Source of the DNA: Bacillota bacterium
GTDB taxonomy: Bacteria; Sysuimicrobiota; Sysuimicrobiia; Sysuimicrobiales; Segetimicrobiaceae
Direction of reading: 5' to 3'
DNA length: 61,062 bases
Assembly (NCBI GenBank): GCA_021324255.1
Contig: JAJPJL010000109.1
Coordinates: 1 to 61,062, forward strand
The position numbers and the translations under genes were made by a program. The notes beneath the pieces were generated by a model. The model did no database searches and was not told the DNA's origin. It saw only the letters and a list, made by a program, of their open reading frames with translations. Positions 1 through 8,782 of this stretch are shown here, piece after piece (position 1 is the first letter of the stretch; the number at the start of each line of letters is the position of its first letter).

Positions 1-1626
1 GATGAGCGGCACCTGCTCGGCGACGATCTCCTGCCACTGGTTGTAGTAGTCCCGCCGGCGATTTTGGTCGACCGTCGTCGCGGCGAGATCGAAGTACCGG
101 TCGATCTCCGCCTCCCACGGCGTCGCCGGCTTGGCCTGCCGCGGGTACCACATGTGCAGGCTGCCTGACGACTTCCACACGTTTTGCCCGTCCGCCGGCT
201 CGATGCCGCCCGTCAGGCCGAGCACCAACGCCTCCCACTTGAACGAGTCGGTGAGCTTGGCCACGAGCGTGTTGAACGCCTCGGGGGCAAACGTCACCTG
301 CATCCCCAGGGCGGTGAGGTCCTGCCGGATGATGTTGCCGATCGCGACCCGGTCCGGGTTGTCCGCGTTCGTCGTGATCACGAACTGCACCGCGTGCCCG
401 CCGGCGTCGCGCAGCACGCCGTCCGTCCCCTTCGTGAAGCCGGCCTCCGCCAGGACCGCGGCGGCCTTGTGGAGATCATACGGGTACTGCATCACGTGCG
501 GATCGAAAAAGAACTTGTCCGCCGGGCTCTCCGGACCGTACTCCGGCACCGCGTGGCCGGCGTAGACCTGATTGATGATCGCCTGCCGGTCGATGGCGTA
601 GGACACGGCCTGCCGGAACTTCTGGGTCTGGAACCACCGCAGCTTGTAGTCCGGCATCCCCGACGCCGGATTTTGATTGAAGGCCAGGAACTCCGAGCCG
701 AAGCTCGGACCGCCGTCGTACACCGTGTAGTTGCCGGCCCTGGCCCCGCGCACGAACTCGGCGTACTCCGCCGGCCGCACCCCGTAGCTGTCCGCCTGGC
801 CGCCCTGGAAGAGGAGCCGCAGCGCGTTCTGGTTCGGCACGATCGTGAGGACGATGTGGTCGATGTACGGCAAGCGCTGCCCGCGCGCATCGACCTTCCA
901 GTAATGCGGATTCCGATCGTAGACGATGCGCTGCGCCGGACGGTACTCGGTGATCCTGTACGGCCCGGTGCCGACGATCTGGCTCGGGGGCGTGTTGACG
1001 CCCCAGGTCTGGTTGAACTGGCCGGCATCGTACGCCCGTCGGAGGACGTGCTCCGGGATCAGGGACGCGTTGCCGATCTCGCGGAGAAACGGCCCGAACG
1101 GTTCCGCGGTGTGGAACTGGACCGTGCGCGCATTGACCTTGGTCACCTCGATCGGCTTGCCGGCCACTTTGAGGACATCGGCGGCGCTGTTGGGGATGCG
1201 CTTGTCGTAGACGACCCGAAACGTAAACAGGACGTCGTCGGCGGTGACCGGCGTGCCGTCGGCCCACTGCAGGCCCTGGCGCAGCGTGAACGTCCACGTC
1301 CGGCCGTCCTTGCTCACGTTCCACGACTCCGCGAGACCGGGTTCGATGTCGGTGGTCTTCCCGTTGGCCTCGACCAGCCCGTCGAACACGTTGGCCAGGG
1401 GACCGGTCGACGAGGTGGAATTGGCGAGGATCGGATTGAACGTGGACGGATCGCTCTGCTGTGAATCGAGAAAGACGCCGCCGTAGCGGCCCGGCTGCCC
1501 GAGCATGACTTTGGGATCGGGCAACCCGGGGAGGCTCGGATGCGGCGCCGTCGCCCCGCCGGTGGCGGCGGGCATGAAGGCCGCGGCGGCGAGCGTCACG
1601 AGCGCGATCAACACGGATCCCCGCAC
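1..1626 (-). CDS. Peptide ABC transporter substrate-binding protein, family 5 (C-terminus cut by window edge)
   Basis: Extracytoplasmic solute-binding protein of the DppA/OppA family. It would capture peptides or similar solutes for an ABC importer. The frame starts at a GTG at 1626, with an AGGAGG ribosome site about 9 bases upstream, and stays open to base 1 (542 codons). The N-terminus is a signal peptide (LIALVTLAAAAFMPAA). Family hallmarks follow: FNPILANSTSSTG near residue 60, the block WTFTLRQGLQWADGTPVTAD near 120, and QIVGTGP near 215. The last visible residues (YYNQWQEIVAEQVPLI) match the usual region about 50-80 residues before the end, so a short C-terminal part is missing. It lies 17 bases after pcrA and no permease is visible. 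Family assignment is secure; the substrate is unknown. Confidence 0.92.
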   Translation of the reverse strand, partial: MRGSVLIALVTLAAAAFMPAATGGATAPHPSLPGLPDPKVMLGQPGRYGGVFLDSQQSDPSTFNPILANSTSSTGPLANVFDGLVEANGKTTDIEPGLAESWNVSKDGRTWTFTLRQGLQWADGTPVTADDVLFTFRVVYDKRIPNSAADVLKVAGKPIEVTKVNARTVQFHTAEPFGPFLREIGNASLIPEHVLRRAYDAGQFNQTWGVNTPPSQIVGTGPYRITEYRPAQRIVYDRNPHYWKVDARGQRLPYIDHIVLTIVPNQNALRLLFQGGQADSYGVRPAEYAEFVRGARAGNYTVYDGGPSFGSEFLAFNQNPASGMPDYKLRWFQTQKFRQAVSYAIDRQAIINQVYAGHAVPEYGPESPADKFFFDPHVMQYPYDLHKAAAVLAEAGFTKGTDGVLRDAGGHAVQFVITTNADNPDRVAIGNIIRQDLTALGMQVTFAPEAFNTLVAKLTDSFKWEALVLGLTGGIEPADGQNVWKSSGSLHMWYPRQAKPATPWEAEIDRYFDLAATTVDQNRRRDYYNQWQEIVAEQVPLI

Positions 1627-1643
1627 GGTGGCAGGCCCTCCTG

Positions 1644-3827
1644 TCACGAGCTGCTGCTTACCGGATTCCCATCCCGCGGCGCCGGGGACAGACGCTCGAG
1701 CGGAGCGTACCCGAGCGCCAGGCGCTTCGTGCCGGCGGCGTCGAACCGCACCGTGACGATCGCGCGCGGCCCGTCCCCGTCCACCTCCAACACGCGGCCG
1801 GCGCCAAACACCTTGTGCCGCACCGCGTCCCCGACGGCCACGGCCGCTACGGGGCGTGCCGTATCCGGCCAGTCTTCGGTGGCGGTACGGGCCGTGACCT
1901 CGCGGACGATGGCGTCCTCGGGGATCTCCGCAAGGAACCGCGACGGCACCCCCGGTCGCGCGGTGCCGTAGACGGTGCGCTGCCGCGCGTACGTCAGGAA
2001 CAGGCGGGACCGGGCGCGGGTCATCCCCACATAGCAGAGGCGGCGCTCCTCCTCCATCCCCGCCGGATCCTCGAGCGCGCGGGCGTGGGGAAACAAGCCC
2101 TCCTCCAGGCCGGCGAGGACGACCGTGGGGAACTCGAGCCCCTTCGCGCTGTGGAGGCTCATGAGGACGACACGGTCGGCGCGGTCGTCCCCCGCGTCCT
2201 CATCGGTCAGGAGCGAGAGGTGCTGGAGGAACATCTCCAGCGACGCATCGCCCGTGCTGTCCTCGACCTCCTGCGCGACCGCCGCGAGCTCATCCAGGTT
2301 CTCCAGCCGCGCGGACGCCTCGTCCGTCCCCTCGGCTTCGAGCAGACGCCGGTAGCCGCTCACCGCGACCGCGCGGTCGAGCACCTCGCGCGCGGGATGA
2401 TCCACGGCGCAGGCCGCGATCTGCTCCACGATGCGCACAAACTCCTCGATGGCCCGCCGCGCGGGCGCGCTGCACCCCGCATCCCCGGCACGCCGGAGGG
2501 CCTCCCACAGGGACACGCCTTCCACCCGGGCCCACGCCTCCAACCGCCGCACCGTCGTGTCGCCGATGCCGCGCCGGGGCACGTTGAGGACCCGCCGCAC
2601 GCTGGCCTCGTCCGCGGGATTGTACGCCGCGCGCAGGTACGCGAGCACGTCCTTGATCTCCGCCCGCTCGTAAAAGCGCAGGCCGCCGACGATCCGGTAC
2701 GGCACCCCCAGGCGGAGGAACATCTCCTCGAACTGGCGCGACTGCGCGTGCGTGCGGTAGAGCACGGCCACCTCGCCGGCCCGGCCCCCCGCCGCGATGT
2801 GCCGCTTGATCCGCTCCCCGACGTACCGGGCTTCCTCGTACCCGTCCCAGGCCTCGAACAGCGTCACCGGGTCCCCCTCGCCGTTCGCGGTCCACAAGAC
2901 CTTGTCGTGCCGGTGAGGGTTGTGCCGGATCACCGCGGACGCCACGCGCAGGATGCGTTGGGTGGAACGGTAGTTCTGATCCAGCGTGACGACCGCCGCC
3001 TCGGGATAGTCGCGCTCGAACTCCAGGATATTGCGCACGTCGGCGCCGCGCCACCGGTAGATCGCCTGATCGTCGTCCCCCACGACCGTCAGGTTGCGGT
3101 GACGACGAGCCAGCAGGCTGACGAAGACGTACTGCGCGTGGTTGGTGTCCTGGTACTCGTCCACGAGCACGTGGACAAAGCGCGCCTGATACTCCGCGAG
3201 CACGGAGGGGTGCTCCCGGAACAACTCGACGGCGCGGCCCAGCAGGTCGTCGAAGTCCAGGGCATGGCACTCGTCGAGCCGGCGCGTGTACGCGGCGTAG
3301 AGCTTCGCGATCACCTCGTGGCGCCGCGACTCGGCCCGCGCCGCGTAGGCGACGTGATCCACGAGATCGTTTTTGGCGCGGCTGATCTCCGCGAGCACGG
3401 CGGACGCCGGGAACTGACGATCGTCCACCCCGATCTCGCGGATGACCTCGCGCATGAGCGCGCGCTGATCGTCGCCGTCGTAGATCACGAACCGGGGATC
3501 CACTCCGAGCGGCGCCCCGGAGAGGCGCAGGATGCGGCTCGCGATCGCGTGAAAGGTCCCGATCCACAACGCCCGCGCGGCGGCCGGCCCCAGCAGCCGG
3601 ACGAGACGCTCCCGCATCTCCCCGGCCGCCTTGTTGGTGAACGTGACGGCGAGGATATGAGACGGCGCCACGCCCCGATCCCGAATGAGCGCGGCGATGC
3701 GATACGTCAAGACGCGCGTCTTCCCGGATCCGGCGCCGGCCAGCACGAGCAGGGGGCCGCCGGGATGGCGCACGGCTTGCAGTTGCCGGGGGTTGAGGAG
3801 GGCGTCGAGGTCGATCGCGGGCGTCAT
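1644..3827 (-). CDS. pcrA: ATP-dependent DNA helicase PcrA/UvrD
   Basis: Superfamily 1A 3'-5' DNA helicase for repair and replication restart. The start is the ATG at 3827, giving 727 aa, the normal size; the frame extends upstream only as arginine-rich sequence. Motifs in order: Q motif (LNPRQLQAV, 11-19), Walker A (AGAGSGKT, 30-37), motif Ia (TFTNKAAGEMR), motif II (DEYQDTN), motif III (GDDDQAIYRWRGAD), motif IV (NYRSTQ), motif V (LMSLHSAKGLEFPTV) and motif VI (CYVGMTRAR). The C-terminus (VRHKVFGAGRVLEVDGDG) is the Tudor-like tail that in PcrA contacts RNA polymerase. It lies 73 bases after guaA on the same strand and is probably the last purine-operon gene or has a weak promoter of its own. 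All key residues are present. Confidence 0.96.
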   Translation of the reverse strand: MTPAIDLDALLNPRQLQAVRHPGGPLLVLAGAGSGKTRVLTYRIAALIRDRGVAPSHILAVTFTNKAAGEMRERLVRLLGPAAARALWIGTFHAIASRILRLSGAPLGVDPRFVIYDGDDQRALMREVIREIGVDDRQFPASAVLAEISRAKNDLVDHVAYAARAESRRHEVIAKLYAAYTRRLDECHALDFDDLLGRAVELFREHPSVLAEYQARFVHVLVDEYQDTNHAQYVFVSLLARRHRNLTVVGDDDQAIYRWRGADVRNILEFERDYPEAAVVTLDQNYRSTQRILRVASAVIRHNPHRHDKVLWTANGEGDPVTLFEAWDGYEEARYVGERIKRHIAAGGRAGEVAVLYRTHAQSRQFEEMFLRLGVPYRIVGGLRFYERAEIKDVLAYLRAAYNPADEASVRRVLNVPRRGIGDTTVRRLEAWARVEGVSLWEALRRAGDAGCSAPARRAIEEFVRIVEQIAACAVDHPAREVLDRAVAVSGYRRLLEAEGTDEASARLENLDELAAVAQEVEDSTGDASLEMFLQHLSLLTDEDAGDDRADRVVLMSLHSAKGLEFPTVVLAGLEEGLFPHARALEDPAGMEEERRLCYVGMTRARSRLFLTYARQRTVYGTARPGVPSRFLAEIPEDAIVREVTARTATEDWPDTARPVAAVAVGDAVRHKVFGAGRVLEVDGDGPRAIVTVRFDAAGTKRLALGYAPLERLSPAPRDGNPVSSSS

Positions 3828-3900
3828 CCTTCTCAGTGTATCATCGCGCCGGCGGCGTCGGACGCGCGGGGCGACGCGGCGGTCCCGCGCGTGTGACGGG

Positions 3901-5511
3901 CTACTCCCACTCGATGGTCGCCGGCGGCTTGCTGCTGATGTCGTACACAACCCGGCTGACGCCTTTGACCTCGCCCGTGATGCGGTTGCTGATGGTCTCC
4001 AAGAGATCCGCCGGCAACCTGGCCCAGTCCGCGGTCATGCCATCCTCGCTCGTCACCGCGCGCACCGCGACGACGTTGCCGTAGGTGCGGGCGTCGCCGG
4101 CCACGCCGACGCTCTGCACGGGCAAGAGCACGGCAAACGCCTGCCAGATGTCCCGGCTGAGCCCCGCGCGGCGGATCTCGCCGGTGACGATGGCGTCGGC
4201 CTGGCGCAGGACGGCGAGCCGCTCCTCCGTGACGTCGCCAAGGACGCGGATCGCGAGCCCGGGCCCCGGAAATGGGTGGCGCCCCACCAGCTCGTCCGGC
4301 AGCCCGAGCGTCCGCGCCACCACGCGCACCTCGTCCTTGAACAGCGTCCGGAACGGCTCGATGAGGCGAAACGGCATCACCGCGGGGAGCCCGCCGACGT
4401 TGTGATGGGTCTTGATCCGCGCCGCGGTGCGGGTCCCGCTCTCGATGACGTCGGGATACAGCGTGCCCTGCACGAGAAACTCCGGGCGGCCGAGGCGCTC
4501 CGCCTCCTCCGCAAACACGGTAATGAACTCTTGCCCGATCAAGGTCCGCTTGTGCTCGGGATCGGCGACCCCGCGCAGCCGGTCCAGGAAACGCGCCCGG
4601 GCGTCGACGTGGACGAGCGGCATGCCGAAGTGATCGCGGAACACGCCCACCACGCGCTCCGCTTCGCCGAGCCGCAAGAGCCCGTGATCCACGAAGACGC
4701 AGGTCAGCCGGTCGCCGATCGCCCGGAACACGAGCGCCGCCGCCGCGGAGGAGTCGACCCCGCCGCTCAGGGCGCAGATCGCGCGCCCGCCGTCGACCTC
4801 GGCGGCGATCTCGCCGGCCGCCTGCTCGACGAACGAGGCCATCGTCCACGACGGCGCGCAGCCGCAGACGTTGTAGACGAAGTTGCGCAGCACCTCGGCG
4901 CCCCACGGCGTGTGGGACACCTCGGGGTGAAACTGCAGGCCGAAGAGCCGCCGCGCGGGATCGGCCACCGCGGCATGGGGCGTGTGATCAGAATGCGCGA
5001 GCGTCTCGAACCCCGCCGGCAGGCGGTGCACCGTATCGCCGTGGCTCATCCAGCAGATCAGCCGCCGCTCCAGGCCGCGAAACAGCCTCCCGTCGCGCTC
5101 CGGCTCGTCCACGAACAACCGGGTTCGACCGAATTCCTTGCGGACCGCCGGCCCGGTCTCGCCGCCCAGCACATGCGCCATGAACTGCATGCCGTAGCAG
5201 ATGCCGAGCGTCGGCACGCCGGTTCCGAACAGCGCCGGGTCGCATCGCGGCGCATTGTCCTCGTACACGCTCGCCGGTCCCCCGGACAGGATGATCCCTT
5301 TGGGCTTGAGGGCCAGCAGGTCCTCGAGCCGGATGTCGAACGGGAGGATCAAGCTGTACACCCGCAACTCGCGGATGCGGCGGGCGATCAGCTGGCTGTA
5401 CTGCGCGCCGAAGTCGAGGACGATGACGAGGTCGTCGACCGGCGGCATCACCTGGGCCGCGGCGCGTTCCTGCGGGCGGGTGCGCTCCTGCTGCACCTGG
5501 GTGCCCGGCAT
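3901..5511 (-). CDS. guaA: GMP synthase (glutamine-hydrolysing)
   Basis: Makes GMP from XMP, ATP and glutamine. An N-terminal class I glutamine amidotransferase carries the nucleophile Cys in GICYGMQ and the His/Glu in [13 protein letters not shown]. An ATP pyrophosphatase domain follows with the P-loop [11 protein letters not shown]. The C-terminal dimerisation domain ends in the canonical KPPATIEWE. The start at 5511 overlaps the guaB stop by one base (TGATG) and has AGGGA upstream, giving 536 aa. An ATG at 5448 would give 515 aa, closer to the family norm, so about 21 N-terminal residues are uncertain. It is translationally coupled to the upstream IMP dehydrogenase, the enzyme that makes its substrate. 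Confidence 0.97.
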   Translation of the reverse strand: MPGTQVQQERTRPQERAAAQVMPPVDDLVIVLDFGAQYSQLIARRIRELRVYSLILPFDIRLEDLLALKPKGIILSGGPASVYEDNAPRCDPALFGTGVPTLGICYGMQFMAHVLGGETGPAVRKEFGRTRLFVDEPERDGRLFRGLERRLICWMSHGDTVHRLPAGFETLAHSDHTPHAAVADPARRLFGLQFHPEVSHTPWGAEVLRNFVYNVCGCAPSWTMASFVEQAAGEIAAEVDGGRAICALSGGVDSSAAAALVFRAIGDRLTCVFVDHGLLRLGEAERVVGVFRDHFGMPLVHVDARARFLDRLRGVADPEHKRTLIGQEFITVFAEEAERLGRPEFLVQGTLYPDVIESGTRTAARIKTHHNVGGLPAVMPFRLIEPFRTLFKDEVRVVARTLGLPDELVGRHPFPGPGLAIRVLGDVTEERLAVLRQADAIVTGEIRRAGLSRDIWQAFAVLLPVQSVGVAGDARTYGNVVAVRAVTSEDGMTADWARLPADLLETISNRITGEVKGVSRVVYDISSKPPATIEWE

Positions 5512-6668
5512 CAGCGTCCCTGGCCCACGCGCTGCACGATCTGCATCCCCTTGCCCTCGGTCACGAGCGCGGGCGCGATGATGACCTCGGCCTGCTGCAT
5601 CTCGCCGAGCGTGCGGGCGCCGCACATCCCCATGGCCGTGCGGAGCGCCTCCATCAGATTCTGCGAACCATCGTCCACGCGCGCCGGGCCGTGCAGGATG
5701 TCGCGGAGCGTGCCCGTCGTCCGGACCGCGATCCGGGTGCCGCGGGGCAGCGCGGCGTGCGGCGTCGCCATGCCCCAGTGGAACCCGCGCCCCGGCGCTT
5801 CTTCGGCGCGCGCGAACAACGACCCCAGCATCACGGCGTCGGCGCCGCAGGCGATGGCCTTGGCGATCTCGCCGCCGACCGTAATGCCCCCGTCGGCGAC
5901 GATCGGCACGCGCCGGCCCGTCCGGCGCAGGTGCTCCGCCCGCGCCGCGGCGACGTCGGCGATCGCCGTGGCCTGCGGGACGCCGACCCCGAGCACCTTG
6001 CGGCTCGTGCAGGCCGCTCCGGGGCCGACGCCGACAAACACCGCGGCGACGCCCGCCTCGAAGAGCCCGAGCGCCGCCTCGTACGACACGCAGTTGCCCG
6101 CCATCACCGGCAGCCGGGTGGAGGCGGTCAGATCGCGGAGCGATACGGTGCGCCCTCGTTCACTCCGGTGGTGCTCGGTGATGACCGTGGATTGCACGAG
6201 CAGCAACTCCGCGCCGGCCTCCGCCGCCAGCGGCCCGAGGCGCGGCGCGGCGCCCGGCGTCGTGGACACGACGGGCACCCCTCCCCCCTTGCGAATCTCC
6301 TCCACCCGGCGGCCGACGAGGTCGTCCTTGATCGGCTCCCGGTAGGCCTCCTGCATCACGCTCACCACGCGTTCGGGCGCGGCCTCGGCCAGCCGGTCGA
6401 GCACCTCGTCGGGCCGCTCGTACCGGGTCTGGATGCCCTCGAGATTGAGCACCGCCATGCCGCCGAGCTTGGAGAGGGCGATCGCGAGCCGCACATCGAC
6501 GACGCTGTCCATCGCGGCGGCGATCACCGGCAGCGCAAACGTCCGGCCCGCGACTTCCCACGATAGGTCGACGTCCTCCGGATCGATCGTCCCCGACGCC
6601 GGCACGAGCGCGATCTCCTCGAACCCGTAGGTCCGGCGGGCCGGGCGCCCTTTGCCGATGAACTCCAC
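5511..6668 (-). CDS. guaB: IMP dehydrogenase, GuaB3-type (no CBS domains)
   Basis: A TIM-barrel NAD-dependent IMP dehydrogenase/GMP reductase family member, predicted to convert IMP to XMP for guaA directly downstream. At 385 aa it lacks the two CBS domains of classical GuaB (about 490 aa) and resembles the short GuaB3 class known from Actinobacteria and Cyanobacteria. Visible motifs: [17 protein letters not shown] near residue 50, the catalytic Cys loop [17 protein letters not shown] near 235, and [15 protein letters not shown] with [10 protein letters not shown] near 270. The GTG start has a GAGGAGG site 9 bases upstream. Whether it is the organism's main IMPDH cannot be told from this window. 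Family is certain; subclass is inferred from length. Confidence 0.93.
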   Translation of the reverse strand: MEFIGKGRPARRTYGFEEIALVPASGTIDPEDVDLSWEVAGRTFALPVIAAAMDSVVDVRLAIALSKLGGMAVLNLEGIQTRYERPDEVLDRLAEAAPERVVSVMQEAYREPIKDDLVGRRVEEIRKGGGVPVVSTTPGAAPRLGPLAAEAGAELLLVQSTVITEHHRSERGRTVSLRDLTASTRLPVMAGNCVSYEAALGLFEAGVAAVFVGVGPGAACTSRKVLGVGVPQATAIADVAAARAEHLRRTGRRVPIVADGGITVGGEIAKAIACGADAVMLGSLFARAEEAPGRGFHWGMATPHAALPRGTRIAVRTTGTLRDILHGPARVDDGSQNLMEALRTAMGMCGARTLGEMQQAEVIIAPALVTEGKGMQIVQRVGQGR

Positions 6669-6704
6669 CCAGGGTCACCTCCTCGCAGCGTGTGTCCGCA
6701 TTGG

Positions 6705-6736
6705 CCGGCGCCGCCCTCTCGCGAGGGCGGCGCCGG
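6705..6736 (-). terminator. Perfect 14-bp hairpin between hpt and guaB
   Basis: Inverted repeat with arms at 6705-6718 and 6723-6736 and loop TCGC, beginning 4 bases after the hpt stop codon on the minus strand. No T-run follows, so it is not a classical intrinsic terminator. It may be a partial terminator, attenuator or mRNA-stabilising stem that sets the hpt to guaB-guaA ratio. Confidence 0.6.
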
Positions 6737-6739
6737 GGT

Positions 6740-7300
6740 TCACGTATAGACTTCCGGCTTCAGCACGCAGATAAACGGCAGGTTGCGGTAGATCCCGCCG
6801 TAGTCCAACCCGTATCCGACGACGAACTTGTCGGGGATCTCGAAACCCCGGTAGTCGATCCCAACCCGGCGCCGCCGCCGTGTCACCTTGTCGAGCAGGG
6901 CGCACACGCGCAGGCTCGCGGGATACCGCGCCTTCAACGTTTCGAGCAGGTAATCCATCGTGAAGCCGGTATCGATGATGTCATCGACGATCAGGACGTG
7001 GCGCCCTTCAATGGTCTGATCGAGATCCTTGAGGATGCGCACGATGCCGCTGCCCTCGGTCCCGCTCCCGTACGCGCTCGTGGCCATGAAGTCGAGCATA
7101 CACGGGATCGTGACCTGGCGAATCAGATCGGCGAGAAAGACGGACGCGCCCTTGAGGATGCCGACGAGGAGAGGGGTCTTGCCTTCGTAGTCGCTGCTGA
7201 TCTGTCGACCGAGATCCGCGACCCGAGCCTGCAGCTCGTCCTCGCGGATCAACACTTCCGCGACGTCATCCAATAACGACACTCGGCGCCGATCCTCCAC
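6740..7300 (-). CDS. hpt: Hypoxanthine phosphoribosyltransferase
   Basis: Purine salvage enzyme that converts hypoxanthine or guanine plus PRPP to IMP or GMP. At 186 aa it has the expected size. It carries the PRPP-binding loop VLIVDDIIDTGFTM near residue 103, the flexible-loop region DFMATSAYGSGTEGSG near 70, and the base-binding C-terminus PDKFVVGYGLDYGGIYRNLP. It is the first gene of the minus-strand run hpt-guaB-guaA-pcrA. A consensus promoter lies just upstream with a leader of only about 30 bases, so no riboswitch fits between. Placing salvage next to IMP-to-GMP conversion makes a compact guanine-nucleotide operon. Confidence 0.97.
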   Translation of the reverse strand: MEDRRRVSLLDDVAEVLIREDELQARVADLGRQISSDYEGKTPLLVGILKGASVFLADLIRQVTIPCMLDFMATSAYGSGTEGSGIVRILKDLDQTIEGRHVLIVDDIIDTGFTMDYLLETLKARYPASLRVCALLDKVTRRRRRVGIDYRGFEIPDKFVVGYGLDYGGIYRNLPFICVLKPEVYT

Positions 7301-7338
7301 GGATATCCGGTGTGGCGGCCGTCCGGATAATTAGGCGC

Positions 7339-7367
7339 ATTATAGTACCTACGTTCGCTAGTGTCAA
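7339..7367 (-). promoter_or_regulatory. Consensus sigma-70 promoter of the hpt operon
   Basis: On the minus strand: -35 TTGACA (7362-7367), a 17-base spacer, -10 TATAAT (7339-7344). Both hexamers are perfect. Predicted transcription start near 7332, about 31 bases before the hpt start codon. Confidence 0.85.
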
Positions 7368-7450
7368 ACGACGCGACCGCGTCGCGCGCGGCACGACGCG
7401 CCGCGAGGCGGGATGATCTCCCGCCCCGCGGCCACCTCTACACTGCGGGC

Positions 7451-7816
7451 TCAGTGCGTTGTCGGCTGGTTTGGGGGATTCGCAAGACTCGGCGGCACGT
7501 TCGGCGGCGGCTGCTGGGGCTCCCTGCCGGGCTTGCCTGGAAGCGTCGTGCCGGCCGACTTGACGATCGTCCAATCCCGGCCGTCGAACTTCACGGTGTC
7601 GCCGACCTGGGTCTCATAATAGAAGTTCTCGGGCACCGTGTACCACTCGTCCACGACCTGGATCGTCCACGATTGGTTGTCCCCGGTAGCCGGATACTTC
7701 GCGGAGACGATGCCGTACACGTAACGCTGCCCGCACCCCACCGTGAAATCCGCGGCAAACACGGACAGCGCGAGCAAGAATCCAACGGCGGCTGCGACTC
7801 GGACCGACTTGCGCAA
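7451..7816 (-). CDS. Small secreted protein of unknown function
   Basis: No family recognised. The protein is 121 aa if it starts at the TTG at 7816, which has AGGAGG 8 bases upstream. A GTG at 7843 is in frame but sits at the predicted transcription start and has no ribosome site, so the TTG is preferred. A signal peptide (VAAAVGFLLALSVFAA) is followed by a compact domain with paired motifs WTIQVVDEWYTVPENFYYETQVGD and a proline-rich tail (QQPPPNVPPSLANPPNQP) typical of a flexible surface or periplasmic linker. It has its own promoter and is probably monocistronic. Coding is supported by signal peptide, ribosome site and promoter. Confidence 0.7.
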   Translation of the reverse strand: MRKSVRVAAAVGFLLALSVFAADFTVGCGQRYVYGIVSAKYPATGDNQSWTIQVVDEWYTVPENFYYETQVGDTVKFDGRDWTIVKSAGTTLPGKPGREPQQPPPNVPPSLANPPNQPTTH

Positions 7817-7846
7817 CGCCAGCACCTCCTGCGTATCCCTCACGCC

Positions 7847-7875
7847 AGTATACCGGCGCCGCCGTGCATTAGCAA
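7847..7875 (-). promoter_or_regulatory. Sigma-70-like promoter of the small secreted protein gene
   Basis: Minus strand: -35 TTGCTA (7870-7875), 17-base spacer, -10 TATACT (7847-7852). The predicted start near 7840 lies downstream of the upstream GTG option and supports the TTG start at 7816. Confidence 0.55.
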
Positions 7876-7904
7876 CTCAACGCATCGCGCCAATCGCGCC
7901 GCGG

Positions 7905-8519
7905 TCAGCCGCAGCAGCCGGGCCGAACCCGCTCCGATGCGGGCGCCAGTTGCGTCACGAGCCAGGGCACGGCGGGTGCGAGCGCATTGCGCAGGACGTC
8001 GCGCACGAGCACTTCCGGCACAACGCCGATCGCGGTCCCGGCGGCACTGCGCTCCGCAACGATGCGGCCCTGGCCGGCGTCAAAGACCTGCACCACCACC
8101 GCCGCCTGCGCCAGCCGCACCCCGTTGCCATCGGGAACCATCGGCTCGCTGCCGGCACCCCCCATGCTCAGGGTCCGGATCCACCCGACCACGAGCCGGT
8201 CGGCCCCGGCGGCGCGGGCGAGCGCGCTCAGGCGATCAAACGACAGCGCATCCTGCTCGCGCCACCCCATCGCGCGCTCGGCCTGCGCGACCGTTGCCCG
8301 GGGCACCACGGTCACGCCGTTGCCCGCGCGCGCCAGGAACGCGGACAGTTCGTCGGCGGCGGTGCGCTCGGGGATCACGCTGCCGATCACCGCAAGCGGG
8401 CTCGGCGCGTAGAAGTCCACGACGCCCACGGTGCCTGCGGCCGCCGCGGCGGTTCCCGCCCGGAGCAGCGTCACCGCCATGACGAGTGCGAGCGCCACGG
8501 GTCCGGGCCGGCACCGCAT
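7905..8519 (-). CDS. Secreted protein, possible TolB/CsgG-like N-terminal fold
   Basis: Secreted protein of 204 aa from the ATG at 8519, chosen because GGAGGGG lies 6 bases upstream; earlier in-frame ATGs lack a site. A signal peptide (ALALVMAVTLLRAGTAAAA) precedes VGVVDFYAPSPLAVIGSVIP. The pattern then continues with ADELSAFLARAGNGVTVVPR and AAGADRLVVGWIRTL. A beta strand ending in V-V-D-F, a helix with a degradable-activity-type A-D-x-L, and an R-x-x-x-x-x-A spacing recall periplasmic CsgG/TolB-N/LpoB-like domains that sense or scaffold at the outer membrane. That resemblance is weak inference. It ends in GCCG. It has its own promoter-like site. Confidence 0.72.
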   Translation of the reverse strand: MRCRPGPVALALVMAVTLLRAGTAAAAAGTVGVVDFYAPSPLAVIGSVIPERTAADELSAFLARAGNGVTVVPRATVAQAERAMGWREQDALSFDRLSALARAAGADRLVVGWIRTLSMGGAGSEPMVPDGNGVRLAQAAVVVQVFDAGQGRIVAERSAAGTAIGVVPEVLVRDVLRNALAPAVPWLVTQLAPASERVRPGCCG

Positions 8520-8618
8520 CGAGCCCCTCCGCCGTCCGTGCATCATGATGGCACGTACCTCCCGGGCCCGCCCAATCGGACGATCGGCCGTCCGGGCCGT
8601 CCCGCGGGCCACCTCCAT

Positions 8619-8648
8619 ATTATGGCGAGATTATGGCGGGGGTGTCAC
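8619..8648 (-). promoter_or_regulatory. Possible sigma-70 promoter upstream of the 8519 gene
   Basis: Minus strand: -35 GTGACA (8643-8648), 18-base spacer, -10 CATAAT (8619-8624), five of six matches each. A second CATAAT lies 11 bases upstream of the -10. The leader would be about 93 bases. Confidence 0.45.
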
Positions 8649-8782
8649 ACTCGAGTCACCGGTTCGCATGTCCACGCCCACCGATAAGGCCGGGACACCA
8701 GAGCGACACGCGGAGGGGACCCGTGAACCGGCGGGCGGCCCGCCGCTTTGCGTCCGGCCGGCCAAGCGCGGTAGCGGAGCCC

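Noticed and set aside
184-1464. Plus-strand 426-codon frame at the left end
   Set aside because: It is antisense to the peptide-binding protein, which has a signal peptide and family motifs; the plus frame has none.
3685-6345. Plus-strand open frame of about 880 codons opposite guaA and guaB
   Set aside because: Composition is Arg/Ala/Pro/His-rich with no motif, while both genes on the minus strand carry all catalytic residues.
7301-7338. Purine riboswitch upstream of hpt
   Set aside because: The leader is only about 31 bases, too short for a known purine aptamer.
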